From: Ketobacter sp. MCCC 1A13808
GTDB taxonomy: Bacteria > Pseudomonadota > Gammaproteobacteria > Pseudomonadales > Ketobacteraceae
Assembly: GCF_009746715.1 (NCBI RefSeq)
Contig: NZ_VRKW01000011.1
Location: forward strand, 101,580 to 165,579
Reading direction: 5' to 3'
DNA length: 64,000 bases
Part shown: one piece after another, positions 37,624-45,902 of the stretch
Numbering within the stretch: position 1 is the stretch's first letter
Layout of the letters: each line of letters begins with the position of its first letter
Made by a program: the position numbers and the translations under genes
The notes under the pieces: model-generated
Databases searched by the model: none
What the model was told of the DNA's origin: nothing
The model's input: the letters and a program-made list of their open reading frames with translations, nothing else

Positions 37624-37986
37624 ATGCAATTGAACAGATTTGGGTTTTACATGGCAATCTTCGCGTTACTGGCTTTTACCAGCCAGTCGTTTGCCGTTGT
37701 GAAGTTGCCCTGCGAACAGATGACTCATCATTCCACCGCTCATGCAATGGCAGCAACAATGGATATGGCCCATATGAACCACGCTGCGGCCGATAATGCC
37801 AAGGCCAAAGGCTGTTGCAGCCAGGACGATTGTTCTCAGATGGATTGTATTTTTGCAAGTGTGGCGGTAGTAAGCGCACTGTCTTCGTTTTCCGTTCAGT
37901 TTTCCCAAACTCTCAATACGGAATATTCGGTTTCCCTCCTCACCCAGGAAGTTTCCTCGCTATTTCGCCCCCCCATTTCCCGCTGA
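37624..37986 (+). CDS. Small secreted Cys/His/Met-rich protein opening copper cluster 2
   Basis: About 120 residues with a signal peptide ('FGFYMAIFALLAFTSQSFAV'). The mature part has His and Met repeats ('TMDMAHMNHAAADN') and the cysteine patch 'GCCSQDDCSQMDC', then a helix and the Pro-rich end 'SSLFRPPISR'. It shares architecture with the protein at 4617-5051: His/Met stretch, Cys patch, helix, RPP end. Metal binding in the periplasm is likely; no named family is certain. The frame is open back to 37543, but the ATG at 37624 gives the proper signal peptide. A DUF411 gene follows. Confidence 0.6.
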   Translation: MQLNRFGFYMAIFALLAFTSQSFAVVKLPCEQMTHHSTAHAMAATMDMAHMNHAAADNAKAKGCCSQDDCSQMDCIFASVAVVSALSSFSVQFSQTLNTEYSVSLLTQEVSSLFRPPISR

Positions 37987-38120
37987 CATAGGGTTGGTAC
38001 GCCTGAAATTCGGGCCTCCAACTACTTTTTAAGCGGGAGTCGAAAAAACTCCCAAAACATTTTTTACAACGCGTGATCGCCACTGAATGCGCTCATTGCG
38101 TCTCGTGATTGGGAGCCACC

Positions 38121-38621
38121 ATGAAACCTTTATCTCATTATCTGCGTTATCTTGCGCTGATTGTTTCTCTGTTATTCCTCGCCGCCTGTTCGGAGGGCGA
38201 AGATCATGCCGCTAAAACCGCATCGATTACCACACTGGATGTTTACAAAAGTCGCACCTGCCAGTGCTGCCAGCAATGGATTCAGCATATGGAAAACACC
38301 GGCTTTGAGACCAAAATCCACCATCCGGCGGACTTGAATCGCGTTAAAGACGACCATGGCATTGCCCCCGAATACCAATCCTGCCACACGGCGGTGACGA
38401 GTGACGGCTATGTCTTCGAAGGTCATATCCCCGCGCGCTTCGTTCAGCAGTTTCTGGAAAATCCACCGGCTGGTGCCATCGGCCTGAGCGTGCCGGGCAT
38501 GCCGGCGGGCAGCCCCGGGATGGAAATGGGCGACAGATTTATGCCTTACCAGGTGTGGTTGCTAAAAAAAGACGGTTCGGCTGAAGTGTTTGCTTCAGTG
38601 GACAGCCGCGATCAGCAATAG
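38121..38621 (+). CDS. DUF411 metal-binding lipoprotein (cluster 2)
   Basis: About 166 residues. Lipoprotein signal 'VSLLFLAAC' and the DUF411 motifs 'KSRTCQCCQQWIQHMENTG', 'YQSCHTAV', 'GYVFEGHIPARFVQQFL' and 'GLSVPGMPAGSPGMEMGDRF'. It is clearly paralogous to the cluster 1 copy at 7654-8175. GGGAG sits just before the ATG at 38121. It lies 11 bases before cusC, so it should be expressed with the efflux system. Confidence 0.88.
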   Translation: MKPLSHYLRYLALIVSLLFLAACSEGEDHAAKTASITTLDVYKSRTCQCCQQWIQHMENTGFETKIHHPADLNRVKDDHGIAPEYQSCHTAVTSDGYVFEGHIPARFVQQFLENPPAGAIGLSVPGMPAGSPGMEMGDRFMPYQVWLLKKDGSAEVFASVDSRDQQ

Positions 38622-38632
38622 GACGTATCACC

Positions 38633-40042
38633 ATGAACATTCAACGGAGTTTTTTATTGTTGTTCTTGTTGGTGGGGGTTCCTGCTTTTGCCGAGGAAAA
38701 AGTTGCCCAAGAACAATTTGCCCAAACACAGTTGGATCAAGACCAGACTGGTAAGTTGACCTTGGAAGCGGCGATTGCACAGGCGATTGCCTCCGACCCC
38801 TGGCTGAACGGCAGCCGTTACCGGGAAGATGCACTGACCAGTGAATCCATTTCCGCCTCAACCCTGCCTGATCCCAAGGTCAGCCTGATGGCGGCCAACT
38901 TCCCGACCGATAGCTTCGATATCAATCAGGAACCGATGACGCAGCTGACTGTGGGTGTTAGTCAGATGTTTCCGCGCGGCGATAGTCTGGCGTTAACCAG
39001 CCGCCAAAAGCAGGAGTTGGCGGCCCAGGAGCCACTGCTCAGGCAGGATCGCCAGGACAAGGTGACAGCGACGGTGACTCAGTTATGGCTGGAAGCCTAC
39101 CGGGCACAGGAAAGTATCCGTTTGATTGAACAGGATCGCGCGCTGTTTGAACATCTGGTGGATGCCACCAAAGCCAGCTATTCCTCCGCACTGGGGCGCG
39201 CCCGCCAGCAGGATATTATCCGGGCACAACTGGAACTCACACGACTGGATGATCGCCTGACCGTGTTGCGACAACAACGGGAATCCGCCCAGCAGCGGCT
39301 CTCCGAGTGGATTGGCGGTCAAGCCAGTCTGCCGTTGGCGCAAACCTTATCCAGTAAATTGGGTGAGGAGCCAACTTTAGTCATGGGTCAGCCTAAAAAT
39401 GATCGCTGGCTCTATGAACAGATCAATCGGCATCCCCTGTTATTGGCCTTTGACCAGCGTATCGAGGCCATGCAGACCGGGGTTGAGTTGGCCCAGCAAA
39501 AGTATAAGCCCGAGTGGGGGCTCACCGCCCAGTACGGTTATCGGGACGATGACCCCATGGGTCGGGATCGCGCCGATCTGTTCTCGGTCGGTGTCACATT
39601 TGATCTGCCGCTTTTCACGGACAATCGACAGGATAAGGAAGTCAGTGCCGCCACCTCCCGAGCCGAGGCGCTGCGAACGGACAAGCTACTGATGGCGCGA
39701 AAACTGATGGCAGAGCTGGACACGTCGATCGTGCAAATCCAGCGGCTGAATGAGCGCCGCACACTCTATGACCAGCAGCTACTGCCGCAAATGGCGGAGC
39801 AGGCCGAAGCTGCCCTGACTGCTTATAACAACGATGACGGCGACTTTGCTGAAGCGGTGCGTGCCCGCATCGCCGAGTTGAACGCGAAAATCGATTTCCT
39901 GACCATCAAGGTCGATCGGCTAAAAACCCTTGCCGAACTGAACTATCTCTTACCGACAAACCGCTCAGTGCTGTTACCGCAAAGCCACGCAAAGCAGTCC
40001 CCTGCAACAAACGGCAATCGCACGGAAGGAATGACCCCATGA
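38633..40042 (+). CDS. cusC: TolC-family outer-membrane channel of a Cus-type efflux system
   Basis: 469 residues with a signal peptide ('FLLLFLLVGVPAFAEE'). Two OEP repeats with long coiled-coil helices are present, for example 'TLEAAIAQAIASDPWLNGSR' and 'TVTQLWLEAYRAQESIRLIE'. It forms the outer-membrane duct for CusBA. It lacks the usual lipid-attachment Cys of E. coli CusC. The stop overlaps the cusB start in ATGA (40039-40042), which indicates translational coupling. Confidence 0.9.
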   Translation: MNIQRSFLLLFLLVGVPAFAEEKVAQEQFAQTQLDQDQTGKLTLEAAIAQAIASDPWLNGSRYREDALTSESISASTLPDPKVSLMAANFPTDSFDINQEPMTQLTVGVSQMFPRGDSLALTSRQKQELAAQEPLLRQDRQDKVTATVTQLWLEAYRAQESIRLIEQDRALFEHLVDATKASYSSALGRARQQDIIRAQLELTRLDDRLTVLRQQRESAQQRLSEWIGGQASLPLAQTLSSKLGEEPTLVMGQPKNDRWLYEQINRHPLLLAFDQRIEAMQTGVELAQQKYKPEWGLTAQYGYRDDDPMGRDRADLFSVGVTFDLPLFTDNRQDKEVSAATSRAEALRTDKLLMARKLMAELDTSIVQIQRLNERRTLYDQQLLPQMAEQAEAALTAYNNDDGDFAEAVRARIAELNAKIDFLTIKVDRLKTLAELNYLLPTNRSVLLPQSHAKQSPATNGNRTEGMTP

Positions 40043-41724
40043 AGATTCAATTGAATAAATCATTTTTCATTACCGTTGCATTGCTGATTGCAACGGCAAC
40101 CCTTGCCCACTATTCAGCCTTGTGGCGCATGCAAAACGCGGGAGAGGGCGGTAAGGCGACAGCCAAAAAGGAACCGCTCTACTGGGTCGCGCCGATGGAC
40201 CCCAATTACAAGCGTGATAAACCGGGTAAATCCCCCATGGGGATGGACCTGATTCCGGTGTATGAAGAAGCCGGCGATGATCAGGAGATTGGCACCGTCA
40301 ACATATCGCCGGATGTGGTCAATAACCTTGGCGTACGCACGGCACCCGTTACCCGCGGCCAGATGGACGTTTCCGTCAATACCGTGGGTTATGTGCAGTA
40401 CGACGAAGATCATTTGATACATATTCACCCGCGGGTGGAGGGTTGGATCGAAAAACTCTACGTCAAGGCATCTGGCGATCCGGTGGAGCAGGGGGCACCT
40501 CTCTATGCGCTTTACTCACCGACCCTGGTTAATGCGCAGGAGGAATTACTCTTGGCACTAAAGCGCAATAACGCCACGCTGATTGAAGCCGCTAAGGAGC
40601 GCCTGGCATCTCTGCAGGTGCCAGAATCAGAAATCAACCGACTGAAGAAATCCGGCAAGGTGAGCCAGACCATCACCATCACAGCCCCGCAATCGGGTGT
40701 ACTGGATAACCTCATGGCGCGCGAAGGCATGTTTGTAAAACCCGGCATGGAAATCATGGCGATCGGTCAGCTGGAGCATATCTGGGTGATTGGTGAAGTC
40801 TTTGAGCGACAGGCTTCCCTGGTGCAAGTCGGCGATCAAGTCCAGATGCATTTGGGTTATTTACCGGGGCGTGAGTGGCAGGGCCAGGTCGACTATGTCT
40901 ACCCGAGCCTTAACACCACGACTCGCACCGCTCAGGTAAGAGTGCATTTTCACAATCCCGATGGTTATCTGAAACCGGGTATGTTTGCGCAGATGCGCAT
41001 TGAGGCGGCACCGATGGACGACACCCTGTTGATTCCCCGTGAAGCGCTGATTCGTACCGGCAGTCAATCTCGTGTTGTGCTGGCCAAGGGCGAAGGCCGT
41101 TTTAAATCCGTTGCGGTTCAAGTGGGGCATATCACCGATGTTCAGGCGGAAATCACGTCGGGGCTGAATCAAGGCGATCGCATCGTGACCTCGGCGCAAT
41201 TCCTGATTGATTCTGAGTCCAGCAAAACCTCGGACTTTCTGCGCATGAACCATGGTTCGGACAATAAGGCTGAGGCCGCAGCTCCCACATCGGTCTGGGT
41301 TGGCGCACGTATTAAAAGCCTGATGACCGAGCACCGGATGTTGACGCTGGCGCATGACGCCATCGATGACTGGCAATGGCCGGCCATGACCATGACTTTT
41401 ACCGCCTCTAAAAATGTAGACCTTCAAGGTTTACAGCCTGACATGACTCTTCACGTAGAAATTACAAGAGAGGGCGACAACAACTATGTGATCAGCCAGA
41501 TCCATCGACCCGATGCTGCTACCGAAGACATGCCGATATCCGACGGTGATCAGCCGATGAGTCACAACGGTATGGAAATGGATCACAGCCAACATCAATC
41601 CATGACTCATGATGGCATGGAGATGGGTAACGATTCGATGGAGACAGACCACGATTCGATGAATATGGATCACAGTCAGATGGATATGGACCACAGTCAG
41701 CACAACGGGGAGGGTAAGCCATGA
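40039..41724 (+). CDS. cusB: RND periplasmic adaptor CusB fused to a CusF-like domain
   Basis: 561 residues; classical CusB has about 400. After a membrane/signal helix, a heavy-metal-binding domain (about 48-75) carries '[20 protein letters not shown]' and 'GMDLIPVY'. The adaptor body (hairpin, barrel-sandwich and beta-barrel) spans about 85-405. A C-terminal CusF-type domain (about 420-490) keeps the Cu(I)/Ag(I) site residues in 'LAHDAI' and '[10 protein letters not shown]', matching the His, Trp and two Met of CusF. The last 60 residues are a Met/His-rich tail. The fusion should hand copper directly to the pump. It overlaps cusC by ATGA and cusA by ATGA. Confidence 0.92.
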   Translation: MKIQLNKSFFITVALLIATATLAHYSALWRMQNAGEGGKATAKKEPLYWVAPMDPNYKRDKPGKSPMGMDLIPVYEEAGDDQEIGTVNISPDVVNNLGVRTAPVTRGQMDVSVNTVGYVQYDEDHLIHIHPRVEGWIEKLYVKASGDPVEQGAPLYALYSPTLVNAQEELLLALKRNNATLIEAAKERLASLQVPESEINRLKKSGKVSQTITITAPQSGVLDNLMAREGMFVKPGMEIMAIGQLEHIWVIGEVFERQASLVQVGDQVQMHLGYLPGREWQGQVDYVYPSLNTTTRTAQVRVHFHNPDGYLKPGMFAQMRIEAAPMDDTLLIPREALIRTGSQSRVVLAKGEGRFKSVAVQVGHITDVQAEITSGLNQGDRIVTSAQFLIDSESSKTSDFLRMNHGSDNKAEAAAPTSVWVGARIKSLMTEHRMLTLAHDAIDDWQWPAMTMTFTASKNVDLQGLQPDMTLHVEITREGDNNYVISQIHRPDAATEDMPISDGDQPMSHNGMEMDHSQHQSMTHDGMEMGNDSMETDHDSMNMDHSQMDMDHSQHNGEGKP

Positions 41725-44700
41725 TCGAAGGCATTATCCGCTGGTCCGTCCAGAATCGGTTTTTTGTATTGCTGGCCACTTTGATCCTGGTGGGAATTGG
41801 CGGCTGGTCGCTGAAAAACACGCCGGTGGACGCGATCCCCGACCTTTCGGACGTGCAGGTGATAATCAAAACCAGCTACCCCGGCCAGGCACCACAGGTG
41901 GTGGAAGACCAGGTCACCTATCCACTGACAACCGCCATGCTATCGGTACCGGGTGCGGTCACCGTGCGAGGTTATTCCTTCTTTGGTGACTCCTATGTTT
42001 ACGTCATTTTTGACGAGGAAACCGACGCCTATTGGGCCCGATCGCGGGTGCTGGAGTACCTGTCGCAAGTCGCGCCCACCTTGCCAGCTAACGCCCGGCC
42101 ACAACTGGGGCCGGACGCTACCGGTGTAGGCTGGGTTTACCTCTACGCCCTGGTGGATCGTACTGGAAAACACGATATCAGCCAGTTGCGCAGCCTGCAG
42201 GACTGGTTCCTGAAATACGAGCTGCAAACCGTGCCCGGCGTGTCGGAAGTTTCCGCCCTGGGCGGCATGGTGAAGCAGTATCAGGTCAAGGTACATCCGG
42301 ACAAGTTGCGTGCCTTCAACATCCCTCTGTCCCATATCCAGATGGCCATCCAGCGCGGTAATCAGGAGGTCGGCGCATCGGTGGTGGAAATGGCCGAAGC
42401 GGAATACATGGTACGTGCCTCCGGTTATATCCAGGGGCGCGAGGATCTGGCCAATATTCCACTGGGTCTTGATGTAAAGGGCACGCCACTACTACTGAAA
42501 GATGTGGCGGATATCGACGTGGGTCCGCAGATGCGTCGGGGTATTGCAGAACTGAATGGCGAAGGCGAAGCCGTCGGTGGCATCGTGGTGATGCGCTTTG
42601 GCGAAAATGCCCAGAAAACCATTGACGGTGTTAAAGCCAAACTGGAAACCCTTAAGGCGGGTCTTCCCGAAGGTGTGGAAATCGTTACGGTTTACGACCG
42701 TTCCGGTCTGATTGAGCGCGCCGTCGACAACCTGTGGCATAAGTTGCTGGAGGAATTCATTGTCGTAGCCCTGGTGTGTGTGGTGTTCCTGTTCCATATC
42801 CGCTCCAGCCTGGTGGCCATCGTCAGTCTGCCCGTCGGTATTCTCACCGCCTTTATCGTTATGCACCTGCAAGGGCTGAACGCCAATATCATGTCCTTGG
42901 GCGGTATCGCTATTGCCATCGGGGCAATGATTGATGGCGCTATCGTGATGATCGAGAACATGCACAAGCACATGGAGCGCACACCCCTGACCAACGAAAA
43001 TCGCTGGCAAGTGGTTGCGGAATCGGCGGCTGAAGTGGGGCCCGCGCTGTTTTTTAGCCTGCTGATCATCACCGTGAGCTTTGTGCCGGTGTTTACCCTG
43101 GAAGCGCAAGAGGGACGGATGTTTTCACCTCTGGCCTTCACCAAGACTTACGCCATGGCGGCTAGTGCCGCACTGGCGGTGACACTGGTGCCGGTGCTGA
43201 TGGGTTATTTTATTCGTGGCAAGGTCTTGCCTGAGCACAAAAACCCGCTGAATCGGGCCTTGATTGCCGTCTACATGCCTGCGCTGAAAGTGGTGCTTAA
43301 CCACCCCAAAACCACTTTGGCCTTGGCTTTGGTGGTGACGGTCATCGGCTTCTGGCCGGTGAGCAAAATTGGCAGCGAATTTATCCCGCCGCTCGATGAG
43401 GGTGATCTGATGTATATGCCCACCACCTATCCCGGGCTGTCCATTGGTAAAGCCCGGGAGATTCTGCAGCAGACGGACAAGCTGATTGCCACCGTACCGG
43501 AAGTGAAAAGCGTGTTCGGCAAAATCGGTCGTGCAGAAACGGCCACCGACCCGGCGCCGCTGACCATGATCGAAACGTTTATCCAGCTCAAACCGAGGGA
43601 TGAATGGCGCGAGGGGATGACCACCGACTCGCTCAAAAAAGAGCTGGACGCGCTGGTGAAATTTCCCGGCCTGACTAACGCCTGGGTGATGCCGATCAAA
43701 ACCCGTATCGATATGTTGGCCACCGGCATTAAAACCCCGGTGGGCATCAAAGTGGCAGGACCTGATCTCAAGCAAATCGAAAAAATCGGGCGGCGCCTGG
43801 AGCAGGTCTTAAAAGATGTGCCAGGTACGGCTTCGGTTTATTCCGAACGTGTGGCCGGCGGGCGTTATATCAAGGTGGATATCCAGCGGGAAAAAGCCGC
43901 TCGCTACGGACTGAATATCGCCGATGTGCAACAGGTGGTGGCCACCGCCATCGGCGGCATGAACGTCACCCAAACCATTGAAGGCCTGGAACGCTACCCG
44001 GTGAATCTGCGTTACCCGCAGGATCTGCGTAATTCCCCGGAGCAACTGGCACTGCTACCGATTGTGACCGGCAGTGGCCAGCGCATTGCCCTGGCGGACG
44101 TGGCGAACGTCTATGTGGAGGATGGTCCACCCGCTATCAAGAGTGAAAACGCTCGCCTCAACGGTTGGACCTTTGTCGATATCGACGGGGTGGATATTGG
44201 CAGTTACGTCCAGAATGCCATGGCCGTGGTGGCCGATCAGGTGGAGCTGCCGGCAGGTTATTCGTTGAACTGGTCGGGGCAGTACGAATACATGTTGCGC
44301 GCTAAAGAGAAACTCACCTATGTAGTGCCGCTGACGCTGGCCATCATTGTCGTGCTGCTGTATTTCAACTTCCGTAGCTTTGCTGAAGTCGCAATCATTA
44401 TGGGAACACTACCCTTGGCGATGGTGGGTTCAATCTGGCTGATGTACCTGCTCGGTTATAACTTTTCAGTCGCCGTGGGCGTGGGTTTTATTGCGTTGGC
44501 CGGTGTTGCTGTGGAAATCGGCGTCATCATGCTGGTGTACCTCAACCAGGCTTATCGGCATATGCTGGAGGAGTGTGAGCAGGAGGGCGTGGAACCCCGC
44601 CTGGAAACCCTGCGCCACGCCGTATTACACGGTGCCGGCTTACGGGTGCGTCCGGTGATGATGACGGCTGCCGCGATTATCGTGGGGCTGTTGCCGATAA

Positions 44701-44831
44701 TGTACGGAACAGGGACCGGTTCGGAGGTCATGAGTCGTATTGCCGCGCCCATGGTCGGTGGGATGCTAAGTGCGGTCATTCTGACTTTACTCGTGCTACC
44801 AGCCGTTTACCTTCTTTGGAGAAAGCTCTGA
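41721..44831 (+). CDS. cusA: Cu+/Ag+ RND efflux pump CusA
   Basis: 1036 residues, normal for heavy-metal RND pumps. Twelve membrane helices and two large periplasmic domains are expected. The proton-relay helix reads '[20 protein letters not shown]', of the Cus type. Met residues at 'PLTMIETF' and 'RIDMLATG' match the CusA substrate-site methionines. '[20 protein letters not shown]' is intact in the C-terminal half. It exports Cu(I)/Ag(I) from the periplasm using the proton gradient with CusB and CusC. The start overlaps cusB. A strong hairpin follows at 44883. Confidence 0.94.
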   Translation: MIEGIIRWSVQNRFFVLLATLILVGIGGWSLKNTPVDAIPDLSDVQVIIKTSYPGQAPQVVEDQVTYPLTTAMLSVPGAVTVRGYSFFGDSYVYVIFDEETDAYWARSRVLEYLSQVAPTLPANARPQLGPDATGVGWVYLYALVDRTGKHDISQLRSLQDWFLKYELQTVPGVSEVSALGGMVKQYQVKVHPDKLRAFNIPLSHIQMAIQRGNQEVGASVVEMAEAEYMVRASGYIQGREDLANIPLGLDVKGTPLLLKDVADIDVGPQMRRGIAELNGEGEAVGGIVVMRFGENAQKTIDGVKAKLETLKAGLPEGVEIVTVYDRSGLIERAVDNLWHKLLEEFIVVALVCVVFLFHIRSSLVAIVSLPVGILTAFIVMHLQGLNANIMSLGGIAIAIGAMIDGAIVMIENMHKHMERTPLTNENRWQVVAESAAEVGPALFFSLLIITVSFVPVFTLEAQEGRMFSPLAFTKTYAMAASAALAVTLVPVLMGYFIRGKVLPEHKNPLNRALIAVYMPALKVVLNHPKTTLALALVVTVIGFWPVSKIGSEFIPPLDEGDLMYMPTTYPGLSIGKAREILQQTDKLIATVPEVKSVFGKIGRAETATDPAPLTMIETFIQLKPRDEWREGMTTDSLKKELDALVKFPGLTNAWVMPIKTRIDMLATGIKTPVGIKVAGPDLKQIEKIGRRLEQVLKDVPGTASVYSERVAGGRYIKVDIQREKAARYGLNIADVQQVVATAIGGMNVTQTIEGLERYPVNLRYPQDLRNSPEQLALLPIVTGSGQRIALADVANVYVEDGPPAIKSENARLNGWTFVDIDGVDIGSYVQNAMAVVADQVELPAGYSLNWSGQYEYMLRAKEKLTYVVPLTLAIIVVLLYFNFRSFAEVAIIMGTLPLAMVGSIWLMYLLGYNFSVAVGVGFIALAGVAVEIGVIMLVYLNQAYRHMLEECEQEGVEPRLETLRHAVLHGAGLRVRPVMMTAAAIIVGLLPIMYGTGTGSEVMSRIAAPMVGGMLSAVILTLLVLPAVYLLWRKL

Positions 44832-44882
44832 GAAAGGGATCTGGCCAAATGTCATTCGAGTTGATTTGGATCAAATAATCTA

Positions 44883-44912
44883 CCCCAACATTACAGGTGT
44901 GTAATGTTGGGG
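44883..44912 (+). terminator. Perfect 12-bp hairpin after cusA
   Basis: CCCCAACATTAC (44883-44894) pairs exactly with GTAATGTTGGGG (44901-44912) across a 6-base loop. It lies 51 bases after the cusA stop and should end or attenuate the cus transcript, although no T run follows on the + strand. Confidence 0.5.
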
Positions 44913-44981
44913 TCATCCAGGTGTCAGTCTCCCCTCATTAACATAGCCAATAGATGGCATGAATCTGCACGCTAAAACTGC

Positions 44982-45012
44982 TTGACCTGTGTCCATGACA
45001 CAGGTGTATAAC
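44982..45012 (+). promoter_or_regulatory. MerR-type promoter with 19-bp spacer
   Basis: TTGACC (-35, 44982-44987) and TATAAC (-10, 45007-45012) are 19 bases apart. Between them lies a dyad, ACCTGTGT (44985-44992) and ACACAGGT (44998-45005). A long spacer with an embedded palindrome is the hallmark of promoters that MerR-family activators untwist. It is placed to drive the merR-chaperone-ATPase genes 130 bases downstream and would be autoregulated. Confidence 0.75.
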
Positions 45013-45025
45013 CTTTTCCAGCGCA

Positions 45026-45064
45026 CGGTTATAAAGCTTGGTGTAGAACCTCGGTTTATAACCG
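45026..45064. promoter_or_regulatory. Second dyad in the merR leader, possible extra operator
   Basis: CGGTTATAAA (45026-45035) is repeated in reverse as TTTATAACCG (45055-45064), 19 bases apart. The TATAACC word also occurs at the -10 of the upstream promoter. The stretch 44832-45138 (307 bases) otherwise holds only the hairpin and the promoter. Confidence 0.4.
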
Positions 45065-45138
45065 GTGATTGACTCAGATCAAGGTCCTGATCCCGGCGGA
45101 AGCTTAGGATGGCATGACTGGATCAAGAGGAGGGTGGC

Positions 45139-45549
45139 ATGAAAGTCATCGAGGTTGCCAGGCTATTGGGCATTACGGCAGACACGGTACGGTTTTATAC
45201 CCGCATCAATATTCTGAATCCCACCAAAAGCAAGGCCAATGGATATCGGGAATACAGCGACAACGATGTTAAGCGTTTGAGGTTTGTGTTAAGCGCCCGA
45301 CAGTTGGGATTTTCGGTCGAGGATATTCAGGAAATTCTTTCCCATGCTGACAAGAAAAAATCTCCTTGTCCGACGGTGAGACGCTTGATTGATCAGAGAT
45401 TACATGAAACTGAGCAGCAGTTTAAAGAAACGATACGGCTGCGGGATCGTATGCAACGCGCCGTATTGGAGTGGAGCCAAAAACCGGACAAGGCTCCGAC
45501 AGGTCATATGCTTTGCCATTTAATTGAAGAATTCACCGTGGAGGAATGA
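45139..45549 (+). CDS. MerR-family metal-responsive regulator (cluster 2)
   Basis: 136 residues. The winged helix-turn-helix is standard ('MKVIEVARLLGITADTVRFY', 'ANGYREYSDNDVKRLRFV'). A dimerisation helix and metal loop follow. Only two cysteines are present: Cys77 in 'KSPCPTV' and Cys126 near the C-terminus in 'HMLCHLIEE'. Cys77 is the position occupied by Cys in Zn/Cd/Hg sensors and by Ser in CueR, while the neighbours are copper genes, so the inducer is uncertain. GAGGAGG lies before the ATG. The stop overlaps an upstream possible start of the chaperone gene. Confidence 0.85.
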   Translation: MKVIEVARLLGITADTVRFYTRINILNPTKSKANGYREYSDNDVKRLRFVLSARQLGFSVEDIQEILSHADKKKSPCPTVRRLIDQRLHETEQQFKETIRLRDRMQRAVLEWSQKPDKAPTGHMLCHLIEEFTVEE

Positions 45550-45551
45550 GT

Positions 45552-45872
45552 ATGAATACACACCAAACGACGAACGCCAATCAACGTAAAAGTGGCTGTT
45601 GCTGTGCGGGCAAGTCATCCATTTCGTCTGCGGCACCTGATACCAACAGTGTTAGCAGATCATCGCAACCCCTGCACCAATTACAAGTGCAGGGAGCCAC
45701 CTGTGGTGGTTGCGTTAAAAGTATAGAACATACTCTGAAATCCGTTTCCGGGGTCAGTGAGGCCTCTATGGATCTGGCAACCGGTGTCGCTTCAGTTGTT
45801 GGTGCAGTCGATGCAGATCATCTCGTTGAAGTATTGCAAGGCGTTGGCTTTCCAGCGGCGGTCATCCGATAA
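45552..45872 (+). CDS. HMA-domain copper chaperone (CopZ-like) with Cys-rich N-terminus
   Basis: About 106 residues. Residues 1-40 contain 'GCCCAGK', a tight Cys cluster, and a Ser-rich linker. An HMA domain follows with the metal site 'GATCGGCVKSIEHTLKSVSG'. It probably carries Cu(I) to the ATPase encoded next. I chose the ATG at 45552 since GGAGG (45540-45544) is 7 bases before it; the ATG at 45546 is only one base from that site. The HMA sequence is close to the N-terminal domain of the ATPase. It is free-standing, unlike most HMA domains in this window. Confidence 0.82.
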   Translation: MNTHQTTNANQRKSGCCCAGKSSISSAAPDTNSVSRSSQPLHQLQVQGATCGGCVKSIEHTLKSVSGVSEASMDLATGVASVVGAVDADHLVEVLQGVGFPAAVIR

Positions 45873-45902
45873 CAGTTCTTAAGAAATAACCGGGAGTAGG
45901 GT

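Noticed and set aside
41540..41710. Repetitive ATGGATCACAG-like words at the end of cusB, possibly a DNA repeat array
   Set aside because: They are coding repeats for the Met/His-rich tail of the protein, not an independent DNA element or CRISPR.
42492..43109. His-rich 205-codon frame antisense to cusA
   Set aside because: The His content comes from complementing conserved codons of cusA; no signal, motif or neighbour supports it.
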